From contig NZ_QEKW01000001.1 in NCBI RefSeq assembly GCF_003096675.1, positions 124,001-188,000 of the forward strand: a stretch of 64,000 bases of DNA. The letters run 5' to 3'. Made by a program: the position numbers and the translations under genes. Below are positions 28,292 to 37,196 of the stretch, in pieces; the stretch's first letter is position 1, and every line of letters starts with the position of its first letter. Source of the DNA: Actinomycetospora cinnamomea (GTDB lineage Bacteria; Actinomycetota; Actinomycetes; Mycobacteriales; Pseudonocardiaceae). A model generated the notes under the pieces. The model saw only the letters and a list, made by a program, of their open reading frames with translations, was not told the DNA's origin and ran no database searches.

Positions 28292-28399
28292 GCCCGAGGA
28301 CGGTTCGGCCACGGTACGTAACCGGATCGGTCCGGTGCGTGCCGCCCGAACTCCGCATTGACGGTGACTCGCCGGTAACGGCAGTCTGAACCGCACGGG

Positions 28400-28433
28400 C
28401 CGGGTGTGACCCTCCTCACGAGGGTCCACCGGC
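28400..28433. terminator. Hairpin between sigB and the lipoprotein gene
   Basis: A 7-bp perfect stem GACCCTC/GAGGGTC with a 5-nt loop is extended by CCGGGTG-type pairing on both sides with small bulges. It lies between convergent genes. Confidence 0.6.
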
Positions 28434-28531
28434 TCGGCCATCCACTCCGACGGGTCACGGCCCGTCGTGCGACGGGAGACCGGGACGGTCGGGGGCCGGC
28501 CCGGTCTTCCGGCTTTCCGCGTGCGAGGGGC

Positions 28532-29062
28532 TCAGGGCACCTCGCCGGTCAGCACCACGCCGCGGTTCCCCAGCGGGGCATCGAGCGTGGCCTCCAACGG
28601 CGGGTAGATCAGCTCCCGCGTGCACGGCCCCGGCCCGGTCGTGAACTGCACGACGCGCAGCACCACGCCCTCCGGACCCTGCTCGACGACCTCCAGGCGC
28701 GCGTCCGTGCACCCTCCGCCACGGCCGTAGGCGCCGATCGTCCGGTCGTCGCGGGTCCAGACCAACGTCGGGAGCCCCGGCGGGAGCGCGGACGTGTCCA
28801 CCCGGTCGGCCGGCAACGCCGTCGCGCCTGCCGGCGGTCGGGCCACCAGGGGATCGGGTGTCGCCGGCACCGGGCGGTTCGAGGGCGACCCCGGCGGCGG
28901 GGCGTCGGTGGGCAGGGTGGACGACTCGGGCAGCGGCGGCTCGTCCCCCGCACCACCGCAGCCTGCGGCCAGCAGCACGCCGGTGGTCAGGACGGCCGCC
29001 AGGACGACCGGGCGCAGCGCGGCCGAGGCCGTCGCGCGGGCCGTCGCCGAGGGTGTGCTCAT
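28532..29062 (-). CDS. Putative lipoprotein of unknown function
   Basis: A 176-residue exported protein. The signal peptide ends in a lipobox (GVLLAAGC, Cys near residue 35). A Pro/Ser/Thr-rich linker follows to about residue 70, then a small domain with TRDDRTIGAYGRGGGC and a second Cys in GPGPCTRELIYPP, likely one disulfide. ATG 29062 begins MSTPSATARA. I do not recognise the domain. It is convergent with sigB and lies downstream of the Pat-like gene on the same strand, with 129 nt between. Confidence 0.75.
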   Translation of the reverse strand: MSTPSATARATASAALRPVVLAAVLTTGVLLAAGCGGAGDEPPLPESSTLPTDAPPPGSPSNRPVPATPDPLVARPPAGATALPADRVDTSALPPGLPTLVWTRDDRTIGAYGRGGGCTDARLEVVEQGPEGVVLRVVQFTTGPGPCTRELIYPPLEATLDAPLGNRGVVLTGEVP

Positions 29063-29191
29063 GGTCCGCCCGACGGTAGGGCGCACGGCGGGGCCGCGTC
29101 GCCCCGACGCGGTCACTCCTTCGCGGGGTGTTCGCGCGTCGTGGTGGGCCGCCTTCCCGTGCCGGGGCGCGGGGAAGCGGGCGCGAGCGCG

Positions 29192-31882
29192 TCAGCGCAA
29201 TCGGCGCGGCCCGCTGTCGAGCGGACCCGGCGGCGGGCCGAGCACCACGGTGACGCCCGTGGGGTGCGCGCCCCGCTCCGAGGCCAGCACCGGGTCGATC
29301 ACCAGCGAGCGGATCTCCGGCACGGCGTCGGCGAGCACGCCGATGCGCAGCACGAGGTCCTCGAGCGCGGGCAGGTCCGCGCGGCGCGCGCCGCGATAGC
29401 CGTCGAGCAGGGGTGCTGCCCGGGGCGCGCGGACCAGCGTCGCGGCGTCCATCGTCGACAGCGGCGTGGCGCGGTAGGCGCGGTCGCCGAGCAGCTCCCC
29501 CGCCACCCCGGCCAGACCGAACGCCACGAGCGAGCCGAACGACGGGTCGTCGCGGACCTCCACCACGCACGGGATGCCGGGGGGCGCCTGCACCTGCACG
29601 TAGACCTCGTCCGAGCCCGAGAGCTCGACGAGCTGGTCATAGGCCGACGCGATCGCCGAGGACTCGGTGAGCCCGACGTGCACGCCGCGCAGGTCGGTGC
29701 GGTGGCGCCAGCGCCGATCGGCCGTCTTCAGCACCACGGCCCCGCCCAGCTCGCGGGCCACGGCGATCGCCTCACCCGATGTGGACACCCGCCGGAAAGG
29801 CGCCACGACGACGCCGGCGCAGCGCAGCAGCGCGTCGGCCTGCTCGTCGGAGAGCACCGTGCGTGGCGCGGGCGCGATCTCGGCCACGAGCGCGCGGGCG
29901 GCCTCGACGTCGACGCCCTCGGGCACCACGAACTCGCCGACGGGACGCGAGCGCCACTGCGTGTAGCGCACCGCGCGCGCGAGCGCGAGCACCGCCCGCT
30001 CCGGGCTCGGGTAGGACGGGATGCTGCCGCGCTGCGGGCCACCGTCGCCGTCGGAGACGGTGAGCGCCTCGGGGACGCCCTCGGAGGCCAGGAAGGTCGA
30101 CACGACGGGCTTCTCGGCGCCGTGGACGGCGTCGGCGAGCGCACGCGCGTGGTCGGTCGGGTCGGTGGTGATCGCGGGGACGAAGACGACGACGAGCGCG
30201 TCGCACTGGTCGTCGGCCAACAGGTCCGCCACCGCCGCGCGCAGCTCCTCCGCGCCGGCGGACGTCCCGAGGTCGACGGGGTCGCGGGCCAGGAACAGGC
30301 CCTGCGCGAGCACCACGTCGGCGGCGAGGATGCCGAGCGCGGTGGAGTTGCCCACGATCCCGACGCGCGGTCCCGGCGGCAGCGGCTGGTGGGCCAACAG
30401 TTGACCGACGTCGAACAGCTCGTCGACCGAGCCGACCCGGATGACCCCGGACTGGTCGAACACCGCGCCCACGGCCGCCTCGTCGATCGGCTGTGCGCCG
30501 GCGGCCAGCCCGGGTGCGGCGGCGACGTGGCGCCCCGTCTTCACCGCCACGACCGGCTTCTGGCGGGCCAGACGCCGGGCCAGCCGCGCGAACTTGCGCG
30601 GGTTGCCGAACGACTCGAGGTAGAGCATCACGACGTCGGTGTCGGGGTCGGTGTCCCAGTACTGCAGCAGGTCGTTGCCGGACAGGTCGGCACGGTTGCC
30701 GGCCGAGACGAACGACGACAGCCCGAGGCGGCGCTCCGCGGCGGTCGCGAGGATCTGGATGCCCAGCGCGCCGGACTGGCTGAAGAACCCGACGCGCCCC
30801 GGCGGGGGCAGGGTCGGCGCCAGCGAGGCGTTGAACGACACCTTCGCCGAGCGGTTGACCACGCCGAGCGCGCTCGGGCCCACGACCCGCATGCCGTTGG
30901 CCCGCGCGGTCGCGACGAGCTCGCGCTGAGCGGCCAGGCCGAGCGGGCCGGTCTCGCCGAAGCCGGAGGTGATGACGACGAGCGCCCGCACGCCCTTCTC
31001 CAGGCAGGCGTCGAACACCCCCGGCACCTCGGTGGGCGGCACCGCCAGCACCGCGAGGTCGACGTCGTCGGGAATGTCGAGGACCGTGGCGTAGGCGCGC
31101 ACGCCGCGGACCGAGCGCGCCTGCGGGTGCACCGGGTAGACGGGCCCCGTGAACCCGCCGGCCAGCAGGTTCGCAAGCACCACGTTGCCGATCTTCGACG
31201 AGTCCGGGGAGGCGCCGACGACGGCCACCGACCGGGGCGAGAGGACGTTGGCGACGCTGCGGGCCTCGGCGCGCTGCTCGCGGGCGAACCGGACCTCGCG
31301 CGAGCGGGTGGTCGAGGCGATGTCGAACTCGAGGTGCAGCGTGGAGCCCTCGAGCGCCCGGCTGACCTCGAAGCCGGCGTCGCGGAACACCCGCACCATC
31401 TGCTGGTTCTCGGTGAGGACCTCCGCGACGAAGCGGGTGAGCCCGCACTCGGTGGCCGCCGCGGCGAGGTGCTCGAGCAGGATCGAGCCCAGGCCCCGGC
31501 CCTGGTGGTCGTCACGGACCACGAACGCGACCTCGGCCGCGGTCGTCTGCGCCAGCCGCACGTAGCGCCCGATCGCGATGATCTCCCGGCCGAGCCAGAG
31601 CACCAGTGCGACCCGGTCGTGGTGATCGACCTCGACGAAGTTCTTGAGGTCGCGCTCGGGGATGTGCGGGTAGGGGCTGAAGTAGCGGAAGTAGCGCGTG
31701 CGGTCCGAGAGCCGGGCGTGGAACGCGACCACGTCCTGGGCGTCGTCGGCGGAGATCGGGCGCAGGTGGGCCGTCGCGCCGTCGGAGGCGACGACGTCGG
31801 CCTCCCAGTGCGCGGGGTAGGGCGCGTCGGGTACCGCCCGGACCTCAGCGGTGGTGGCGTCGGGGTCCGCCGTCTCGGTCAT
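29192..31882 (-). CDS. Bifunctional GNAT acetyltransferase / NDP-forming acyl-CoA synthetase-like protein (Pat type)
   Basis: An 896-residue fusion. Residues about 30-190 are a GNAT domain with the acetyl-CoA loop VRDDHQGRGLGSILLEHL. From about 205 a CoA-binding Rossmann domain begins (SVAVVGASPDSSKIGN), then two succinyl-CoA-synthetase-like subdomains (GFFSQSGALGIQIL, VGIVGNSTALGILAADV), and from about 670 an ATP-grasp-like domain (LGGAVVLKTADRRWRHRTDL). This composition matches protein lysine acetyltransferases of the Pat family, with the GNAT domain N-terminal as in many actinomycetes. It would acetylate and inactivate Acs. AcuC is encoded 39 nt upstream on the same strand, so writer and eraser share an operon. 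Confidence 0.88.
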   Translation of the reverse strand: MTETADPDATTAEVRAVPDAPYPAHWEADVVASDGATAHLRPISADDAQDVVAFHARLSDRTRYFRYFSPYPHIPERDLKNFVEVDHHDRVALVLWLGREIIAIGRYVRLAQTTAAEVAFVVRDDHQGRGLGSILLEHLAAAATECGLTRFVAEVLTENQQMVRVFRDAGFEVSRALEGSTLHLEFDIASTTRSREVRFAREQRAEARSVANVLSPRSVAVVGASPDSSKIGNVVLANLLAGGFTGPVYPVHPQARSVRGVRAYATVLDIPDDVDLAVLAVPPTEVPGVFDACLEKGVRALVVITSGFGETGPLGLAAQRELVATARANGMRVVGPSALGVVNRSAKVSFNASLAPTLPPPGRVGFFSQSGALGIQILATAAERRLGLSSFVSAGNRADLSGNDLLQYWDTDPDTDVVMLYLESFGNPRKFARLARRLARQKPVVAVKTGRHVAAAPGLAAGAQPIDEAAVGAVFDQSGVIRVGSVDELFDVGQLLAHQPLPPGPRVGIVGNSTALGILAADVVLAQGLFLARDPVDLGTSAGAEELRAAVADLLADDQCDALVVVFVPAITTDPTDHARALADAVHGAEKPVVSTFLASEGVPEALTVSDGDGGPQRGSIPSYPSPERAVLALARAVRYTQWRSRPVGEFVVPEGVDVEAARALVAEIAPAPRTVLSDEQADALLRCAGVVVAPFRRVSTSGEAIAVARELGGAVVLKTADRRWRHRTDLRGVHVGLTESSAIASAYDQLVELSGSDEVYVQVQAPPGIPCVVEVRDDPSFGSLVAFGLAGVAGELLGDRAYRATPLSTMDAATLVRAPRAAPLLDGYRGARRADLPALEDLVLRIGVLADAVPEIRSLVIDPVLASERGAHPTGVTVVLGPPPGPLDSGPRRLR

Positions 31883-31921
31883 CCTCGCCCTCGGGCTCGT
31901 GCGGCTCAGGTCGGCCGCGGG

Positions 31922-33121
31922 TCAGTCGCGGGTGTCCGCGGGGTCGAGGCCGTGCAGCGGGAACACCGCGCGCCGGGTCTCGAGCAGGAACGGGTCGACC
32001 TCGACCTCGGTGAACCCGCCCCACCGCTCGTAGTCGGTGGGGGCTCCCTCGGTCATCGAGGTGGGCAGCGGCCGCCGGGTCTTGGTGGACGCATAGGACG
32101 TCCAGTCGGCGGGGATGGAGCGGTCCGGCTCGAGGTCACGGTCGAGCACCGTGGCCAGCAGGTGGGTCCACGACCGCGGGACCGCACGGAACAGGCCGTA
32201 GCCGCCCCCTCCGAGGGCGAGCCACTTGCCTCCCGCGTGCTCGGCTGCCAGTCGGCGCAGGTGACGGTAGATCGCGCGATGCCCGTCGACCGAGAGCGAC
32301 AGCTCGGCCAGCGGGTCCTCGTGATGGGTGTCCACACCGCACTGGGTGACGAGGATCTGGGGCCGGAACGCGCGCAGCAGCGACGGGACCACCGCGTCGA
32401 AGGCCCGCAGCCAGCCGGCGTCGCGCGTGCCGGGCGGCAGCGCGAGGTTCACCGCCGTCCCCGACGCCCGGCCCCCGCCGAGCTCGGAGGCGAAGCCGGT
32501 GCCCGGCCACAGCGTGCGTGGGTGCTGGTGCACCGAGATCGTCAGGACGCGGTCGTCGTCGTAGAACGCGGCCTGGACGCCGTCGCCGTGGTGGACGTCG
32601 GTGTCGAGGTAGGCGATGCGCTCGTACCCGTGGTCGAGCAGCCAGGAGATCGCCACCGCGCAGTCGTTGTAGACGCAGAAGCCCCAGGCGTGGTCGGCCA
32701 TCGCGTGGTGCAGGCCGCCGGCGATGTTGACCGCGCGGTCCGCCCGTCCCTCGGCGATCTCGCGGGCCGCGGCGATCGACCCGCCGCACACGAGCGCGCT
32801 GGCCTCGTGCATGCCCTCGAAGATCGGGTTGTCGGCCGTGCCCAGCTGGTGGGCCGGGTCGTCACCCTCGAGCGGCGCGCGCCGGACCGCGTCGAGGTAG
32901 GACGGCACGTGGATGCGCCGGACCTCCTCGTCGGGCGCGGGCGCGGGCACGAGCGGCTCGACGCCCTCGAGCACGCCGAGCGAGGTCGCCAGGCGCATCG
33001 TGAGGTCGAGGCGCACCGGGTGCAGCGGGTGGGACTCGGAGAGCTTGTAGCCCAGCAGGCCCTCGTCCCACACCACGGCCACGCGCGCCGGATCCACCGT
33101 CGGGGCCCCGGAGCTGGTCAC
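31922..33121 (-). CDS. acuC: Acetoin utilization protein AcuC, class I/II HDAC-family lysine deacetylase
   Basis: A 399-residue arginase/deacetylase-fold enzyme. Zinc and catalytic motifs are GGLHHAMADHAWGFCVYND (tandem His near residue 135), YLDTDVHHGDGVQAAF (Asp and His ligands near 170) and QCGVDTHHEDPLAELSL (near 255), with GGGGYG late. AcuC removes acetyl from Acs lysine and reactivates it. GTG 33121 is used because the domain begins within 20 residues (VAVVWDEGLLGYKLSESHPL). It is the first gene of an acuC-pat operon. Together with acs at 23 kb it completes a reversible acetylation circuit. Confidence 0.93.
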   Translation of the reverse strand: MTSSGAPTVDPARVAVVWDEGLLGYKLSESHPLHPVRLDLTMRLATSLGVLEGVEPLVPAPAPDEEVRRIHVPSYLDAVRRAPLEGDDPAHQLGTADNPIFEGMHEASALVCGGSIAAAREIAEGRADRAVNIAGGLHHAMADHAWGFCVYNDCAVAISWLLDHGYERIAYLDTDVHHGDGVQAAFYDDDRVLTISVHQHPRTLWPGTGFASELGGGRASGTAVNLALPPGTRDAGWLRAFDAVVPSLLRAFRPQILVTQCGVDTHHEDPLAELSLSVDGHRAIYRHLRRLAAEHAGGKWLALGGGGYGLFRAVPRSWTHLLATVLDRDLEPDRSIPADWTSYASTKTRRPLPTSMTEGAPTDYERWGGFTEVEVDPFLLETRRAVFPLHGLDPADTRD

Positions 33122-33188
33122 GGCGGCGACCCTACCGGCCGGCACCGACGGCGGGCCGGGCGCGAGCGGGCGTCACTCCGCGGGCGGA

Positions 33189-34124
33189 TCAGGCGTCCCC
33201 GGTGGCGACGGGCCGCCCGGTCCCGCACCAGTGCGACCAGCTGCCGACGTACAGGCCGGCGGGATCGTCGGGCGGGCGCAGGCCGGCGTGCTCCAGCCCG
33301 AGGACCAGCATCGCCGCGCTGACGCCGGAACCGCAGTAGGCGCCGACCGTCCCGGCGTCGGCCACCAGGGGGCGCAGCAGGGCGGCCGCGTCCTCGGGCG
33401 TGCGCCAGCGGCCGTCCTCCCCGATCAGTGCGGCGGCGGGCAGGTTCGCCGCGCCGGGCACGTGGCCCGCGACCGGGTCGAGCGGCTCGGCCTCGCCGCG
33501 GAATCGCTCCGCCGCCCGCCCGTCGATCAGCACGCCCTCGAATGCGTCCGCGACCCCGGCCGCCGCGTCGGCGGTGAGCACCGGCATCGCGCCCGCGTCC
33601 ACGCGCACGTCCCCGGGACGTCGCACGCCCTCCCCGCCCGCGACCACCTCGCCGCCGGCCGCGACCCACGCCGGGTAGCCGCCGTCGAGCACCGCGACCC
33701 GGTCGGCGCGCACCCCGCCCCAGCGCAGCACCCACCACGCCCGCGCCGCGGCCATCCCGTCGCCGCCGTCGTAGACGACGATCTCGGAGTCGGCCGCCGC
33801 GCCGGCGCGCTGCAGCGTCTCCTCGAGGACGTCGGGGTCGGGCAGCGGGTGGCGCCCGGCGGCCCCGGGCGGGCCGGCGAGCTCGGTGTCGAGGTCGACG
33901 TACACGGCGCCGGGGAGGTGGCCCGCGTCGTGCTCGACCAGGCCCGGCGGATCCTCGCGCGCCGCCGCCCGGCGCTCCTTCGCGGTCCTCGGCGGTGGGC
34001 GCAACGTCCACCGCACGTCGAGCACGACGGGCCGGCCCTCCGGGCGGGCCAGGGCGGCGCGGAGCCAGTCGACCCCCACGACGGGGGTCGGCAGCGGTCC
34101 CGGGGAGCTCGGCGAGGAGGCCAT
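33189..34124 (-). CDS. Sulfurtransferase with two rhodanese domains
   Basis: A 311-residue thiosulfate or 3-mercaptopyruvate sulfurtransferase. The N-terminal inactive rhodanese domain carries VVLDVRWTL and HLPGAVYVDLDTEL. The C-terminal domain has VLIDGRAAERFRGE and the persulfide loop YCGSGVSAAMLVLGL (active Cys near residue 260). The loop CGSGVSA is nearer the mercaptopyruvate (CGxGVTA) type than the thiosulfate type. ATG 34124 begins MASSPSSPG. It is divergent from ideR, with 85 nt between the starts. Confidence 0.9.
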   Translation of the reverse strand: MASSPSSPGPLPTPVVGVDWLRAALARPEGRPVVLDVRWTLRPPPRTAKERRAAAREDPPGLVEHDAGHLPGAVYVDLDTELAGPPGAAGRHPLPDPDVLEETLQRAGAAADSEIVVYDGGDGMAAARAWWVLRWGGVRADRVAVLDGGYPAWVAAGGEVVAGGEGVRRPGDVRVDAGAMPVLTADAAAGVADAFEGVLIDGRAAERFRGEAEPLDPVAGHVPGAANLPAAALIGEDGRWRTPEDAAALLRPLVADAGTVGAYCGSGVSAAMLVLGLEHAGLRPPDDPAGLYVGSWSHWCGTGRPVATGDA

Positions 34125-34181
34125 GACGCGATCGTGCCCTGCCGGACGCGGTCGCCGCTGCCCGGTGTCGGACGGGCTCGG

Positions 34182-34187
34182 TAGCAT
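34182..34187 (+). promoter_or_regulatory. -10 element of ideR
   Basis: TAGCAT (TANNNT) lies 22 nt before the ideR ATG, leaving a very short leader holding the AAAGGGG ribosome site. Confidence 0.5.
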
Positions 34188-34209
34188 GGACGAACGGAAA
34201 GGGGTGGGC

Positions 34210-34929
34210 ATGAACGACCTCATCGACACCACCGAGATGTATCTCCGGACGATCTACGAGCTCGAGGAGGAAGGGGTCGTCCCCCTGCGAGCCCGCATCG
34301 CCGAACGTCTGGAGCAGAGCGGCCCCACCGTCAGCCAGACCGTCGCACGCATGGAGCGCGACGGCCTCGTGCACGTGGCGGGCGACCGCCACCTCGAGCT
34401 CACGCCCGCCGGGCGCAGCAAGGCGGTCGCGGTGATGCGCAAGCACCGCCTGGCCGAGCTGCTGCTCGTCAACGTCATCGGGCTCGAGTGGGAGCACGTC
34501 CACGTCGAGGCGTGCCGCTGGGAGCACGTCATGAGCGACGCGGTCGAGCGCAAGCTGTTCACGCTGCTCGGCGAGCCGTCGGTGTCGCCGTACGGCAACC
34601 CGATCCCCGGTCTCGAGGCGCTGCGCGGCGGCGAGGTCGACGGCGAGACCACCGCGCGCACGCCCACGCCCGACGAGGCGGGGCTCGTGCGGCTCGACGA
34701 GTTCGCCCGCGGCGGCGGCGGCAAGGTCGAGGTCCGTCGCATCGCCGAGCACATCCAGCTCAACGAGCAGCTCATGGCCCACCTCAAGAGCGCCGGCGTC
34801 CTGCCGGGCAGCGACGTCGACGTCGTGGCCATCCCGCGCTTCGGCGACGCCGTGGGCGTGGGGCACAAGGGCAGCAAGTCCGAGGTCGACCCGCTGGTGG
34901 CGCACGCGGTGCTGGTGCGCGCGCAGTAG
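34210..34929 (+). CDS. ideR: Iron-dependent transcriptional regulator, DtxR/IdeR family
   Basis: A 239-residue DtxR-type repressor. It has an N-terminal winged helix ([20 protein letters not shown], then [19 protein letters not shown]), the metal-binding dimerisation domain ([32 protein letters not shown] with the conserved Cys-Glu-His ligand set) and a C-terminal SH3-like domain ([17 protein letters not shown]). Fe(II) loading drives DNA binding to iron boxes of siderophore and storage genes. RBS AAAGGGG lies 5-7 nt before ATG 34210. Length is standard. I see no classical iron box in this window. Confidence 0.96.
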   Translation: MNDLIDTTEMYLRTIYELEEEGVVPLRARIAERLEQSGPTVSQTVARMERDGLVHVAGDRHLELTPAGRSKAVAVMRKHRLAELLLVNVIGLEWEHVHVEACRWEHVMSDAVERKLFTLLGEPSVSPYGNPIPGLEALRGGEVDGETTARTPTPDEAGLVRLDEFARGGGGKVEVRRIAEHIQLNEQLMAHLKSAGVLPGSDVDVVAIPRFGDAVGVGHKGSKSEVDPLVAHAVLVRAQ

Positions 34930-34972
34930 TCCCCGCACGGGGCGCCCGGGGCCGACCGGCAGACTGGCGCCC

Positions 34973-35983
34973 ATGACGCTGGTGGTCACGGGCGGAGCGG
35001 GGTACGTCGGCAGCGTGTGCGCGCGGCACCTGCTGGACGCCGGGCACGAGGTCGTCCTGGTCGACGACCTGTCCACCGGGCACCGCGACGCGGTGCCCGA
35101 GGGCGCCCGGCTCGTCGTGGGCGACGTCGCCGAGGTCGCCGACGGGGTCCTCGCCGAGGGCGGGATCGACGGTGTGGTGCACTGCGCGGCCCGCTCGCTG
35201 GTCGGCGAGTCCACCGAGCAGCCCGCGAAGTACTGGCACGGCAACGTCCTCACCACGGTCGCCCTGCTCGATGCGTTGCGCCGCCACCGCGTGCCCCGCC
35301 TGGTGTTCTCGTCCTCCGCGGCGACCTACGGCGAGCCGGAGACCTCGCCGATCCCCGAGGACGCGCCGACCCGGCCCACCAACACCTACGGCGCCACCAA
35401 GCTCGCCGTCGACCTGGCCATCGCCAACTACGCGGCGGCCTCCGGCGGCGAGCTCGGCGCCGTGAGCCTGCGGTACTTCAACGTCGCCGGCGCGCACAAA
35501 GGAGGCGCCGACGGCGACACCGGCGTCCCCGCCCTCGGCGAGCGGCACACCGTCGAGACCCACCTCATCCCGCTGGTGCTCCAGGTCGCCCTCGGCCAGC
35601 GCGAGGAGATCGCGGTGTACGGCGACGACTGGCCGACGCCGGACGGCACCTGCGTCCGCGACTACATCCACATCGACGACCTCGCCGAGGCCCACCTGCT
35701 CGCCCTCGACCTCCTCGCCCGCGGTGAGCGGCCCGCCGGTGGCCACCTGGTGTGCAACCTGGGCAACGGTCTCGGGTTCTCGGTGCTCGAGGTGATCGAG
35801 GCCTGCCGCCGCGTGACCGGCCACCCGATCCCGGCCCGTGTCGCACCCCGCCGCGCCGGCGACCCCGGCGTGCTCGTGGCCTCCGCCGCCCGCGCCCGCG
35901 ACCTGCTGGGCTGGAAGCCGACGCACACCGAGCTCGACGGCATCGTCGCCGACGCCTGGGCCTTCGCCCGGGCCCGGGCCTGA
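34973..35983 (+). CDS. galE: UDP-glucose 4-epimerase
   Basis: A 336-residue extended short-chain dehydrogenase. The NAD site is [18 protein letters not shown], the catalytic Ser-Tyr-Lys are in [12 protein letters not shown] and [12 protein letters not shown], and [14 protein letters not shown] and [18 protein letters not shown] are GalE-specific substrate segments. It interconverts UDP-glucose and UDP-galactose for cell-wall polysaccharide. ATG 34973 has only a weak ribosome site, and CAGACT 9 nt upstream resembles a -10, so leaderless translation is possible. It lies 43 nt after ideR. Confidence 0.95.
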   Translation: MTLVVTGGAGYVGSVCARHLLDAGHEVVLVDDLSTGHRDAVPEGARLVVGDVAEVADGVLAEGGIDGVVHCAARSLVGESTEQPAKYWHGNVLTTVALLDALRRHRVPRLVFSSSAATYGEPETSPIPEDAPTRPTNTYGATKLAVDLAIANYAAASGGELGAVSLRYFNVAGAHKGGADGDTGVPALGERHTVETHLIPLVLQVALGQREEIAVYGDDWPTPDGTCVRDYIHIDDLAEAHLLALDLLARGERPAGGHLVCNLGNGLGFSVLEVIEACRRVTGHPIPARVAPRRAGDPGVLVASAARARDLLGWKPTHTELDGIVADAWAFARARA

Positions 35984-36002
35984 CCGTCGGCCCCGGGGGC
36001 CC

Positions 36003-37109
36003 TCACCCCGCCCGCAACCGCGCGGCCGACTCCGCCGCCGCGTCCCGCACCACCTCCCGCACCGTCTCCGGGCCCGCCCCGGAGGCGAGCAGCGCGCGGA
36101 GGAGGCCGGTCAGCCGGTGGGTCGGGTCGGCCCGGCGGGCGCGTTCGAGCGCCACGCCGACCAGCGCCGACCCGCCCCGCACCAGCAGCGCGCAGGCCAG
36201 CAGCACGGCGGGCTCGGCGACCTCGGGCGCGGGCAGGGCGCGGACCAGCAGCGTCCACAGCTGCTCCGCCGACGACACGAGCTCCTCGTCGTCGTCGACC
36301 GACCAACCGAGCACGGTGTCGCGCACCGTCGGGTCGGTCAGCGCCACCGCGACCCGCGCGAGCTCGACGTCGCCGAGCACCCGACCGGCCGCGACCTCCC
36401 GGCGTGCAGTGGCGACCGCAGCCAGGTCACGGCGGGCGGCCGCGGGCCCGCCCAGCTCCCGGTCGAGCACGGCGGCCTGGCGCGCGGCGTCGACGAGGGC
36501 GCGCAGGCGTGGGTGGGGTGACTCCGGCTCCAACGACGCCGCCATCTCGTCGCGCGAGCCGTAGGTGACGTGCCCGAGCCACGTCGCCGCGGCGGCGAGC
36601 GGGGAGTCGTCGATGCCGGCGACCGTGCCCCGGCAGTCGCACGGCGGGTAGCACCGCCACCTCACCCCGGCGGCGATGTGCGGCACCCACAGCCGGCTCG
36701 GGACCGCCACGCCGCGGTCGGTGAACACCTCGCGCACCGCGTCGGCGACGTCGACGCGCGGGGGCTCCCCGTCGCCCTGGTCCGCGGCCACCACGACGGC
36801 CGTGACCTCCTCGGGCCCGGTCGGCACCACCCGCTGCGCGCACGCGCCCACCACGGCCGCGACGTCGTCGGGCGGCGGCAGGTCGGCCCGGGCCACGACG
36901 CCGAGGCGGCGCCGGCCCGGACCACGGGTCGGACTCCGCTCCGCTCCGTCTCCCGGGCCGTGCACGGCGATCACCACGAGCGAGTCGGCGGGACGGAAGC
37001 CCAGCAGGTGGGGCACGGCGGCGACGAGCTCGCCGGGCTCGTGCAGGCGCAGCCGCAGGGGTCCGTCGGTGGTGGTGGGTGGGGCGGGGGGCCGGTGGTC
37101 GGTGCTCAC
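36003..37109 (-). CDS. DUF4192 domain protein
   Basis: A 368-residue cytoplasmic protein of the actinobacterial DUF4192 family. The N-terminal part shows the family signature [19 protein letters not shown] followed by [24 protein letters not shown] segment holds three cysteines in the middle, and the C-terminal half is helical with [14 protein letters not shown] and ACALLVRGG. Function is unknown. GTG 37109 starts VSTDHRPP. It is convergent with galE (19 nt apart) and divergent from sthA, with 87 nt between them. Confidence 0.88.
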   Translation of the reverse strand: MSTDHRPPAPPTTTDGPLRLRLHEPGELVAAVPHLLGFRPADSLVVIAVHGPGDGAERSPTRGPGRRRLGVVARADLPPPDDVAAVVGACAQRVVPTGPEEVTAVVVAADQGDGEPPRVDVADAVREVFTDRGVAVPSRLWVPHIAAGVRWRCYPPCDCRGTVAGIDDSPLAAAATWLGHVTYGSRDEMAASLEPESPHPRLRALVDAARQAAVLDRELGGPAAARRDLAAVATARREVAAGRVLGDVELARVAVALTDPTVRDTVLGWSVDDDEELVSSAEQLWTLLVRALPAPEVAEPAVLLACALLVRGGSALVGVALERARRADPTHRLTGLLRALLASGAGPETVREVVRDAAAESAARLRAG

Positions 37110-37196
37110 ACCGGTTCCGACGCCGTCGTGGTCCCGCCGGATCCGGCTTTCTCCGGCCTGTGGACAACTCGGCTGCTCGACGGCGAGGGTGAGCGC

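Noticed and set aside
28406-33322. A 1638-codon open frame on the plus strand
   Set aside because: It is the antisense shadow of the lipoprotein, Pat-type and AcuC genes. Its translation is Arg/Gly/Val-rich without any domain, as expected opposite GC-rich coding DNA.
37159-37167. Exact DnaA box (TTGTCCACA on the minus strand) between DUF4192 and sthA
   Set aside because: A single isolated copy with no A/T-rich region, dnaA or dnaN nearby; not an origin.
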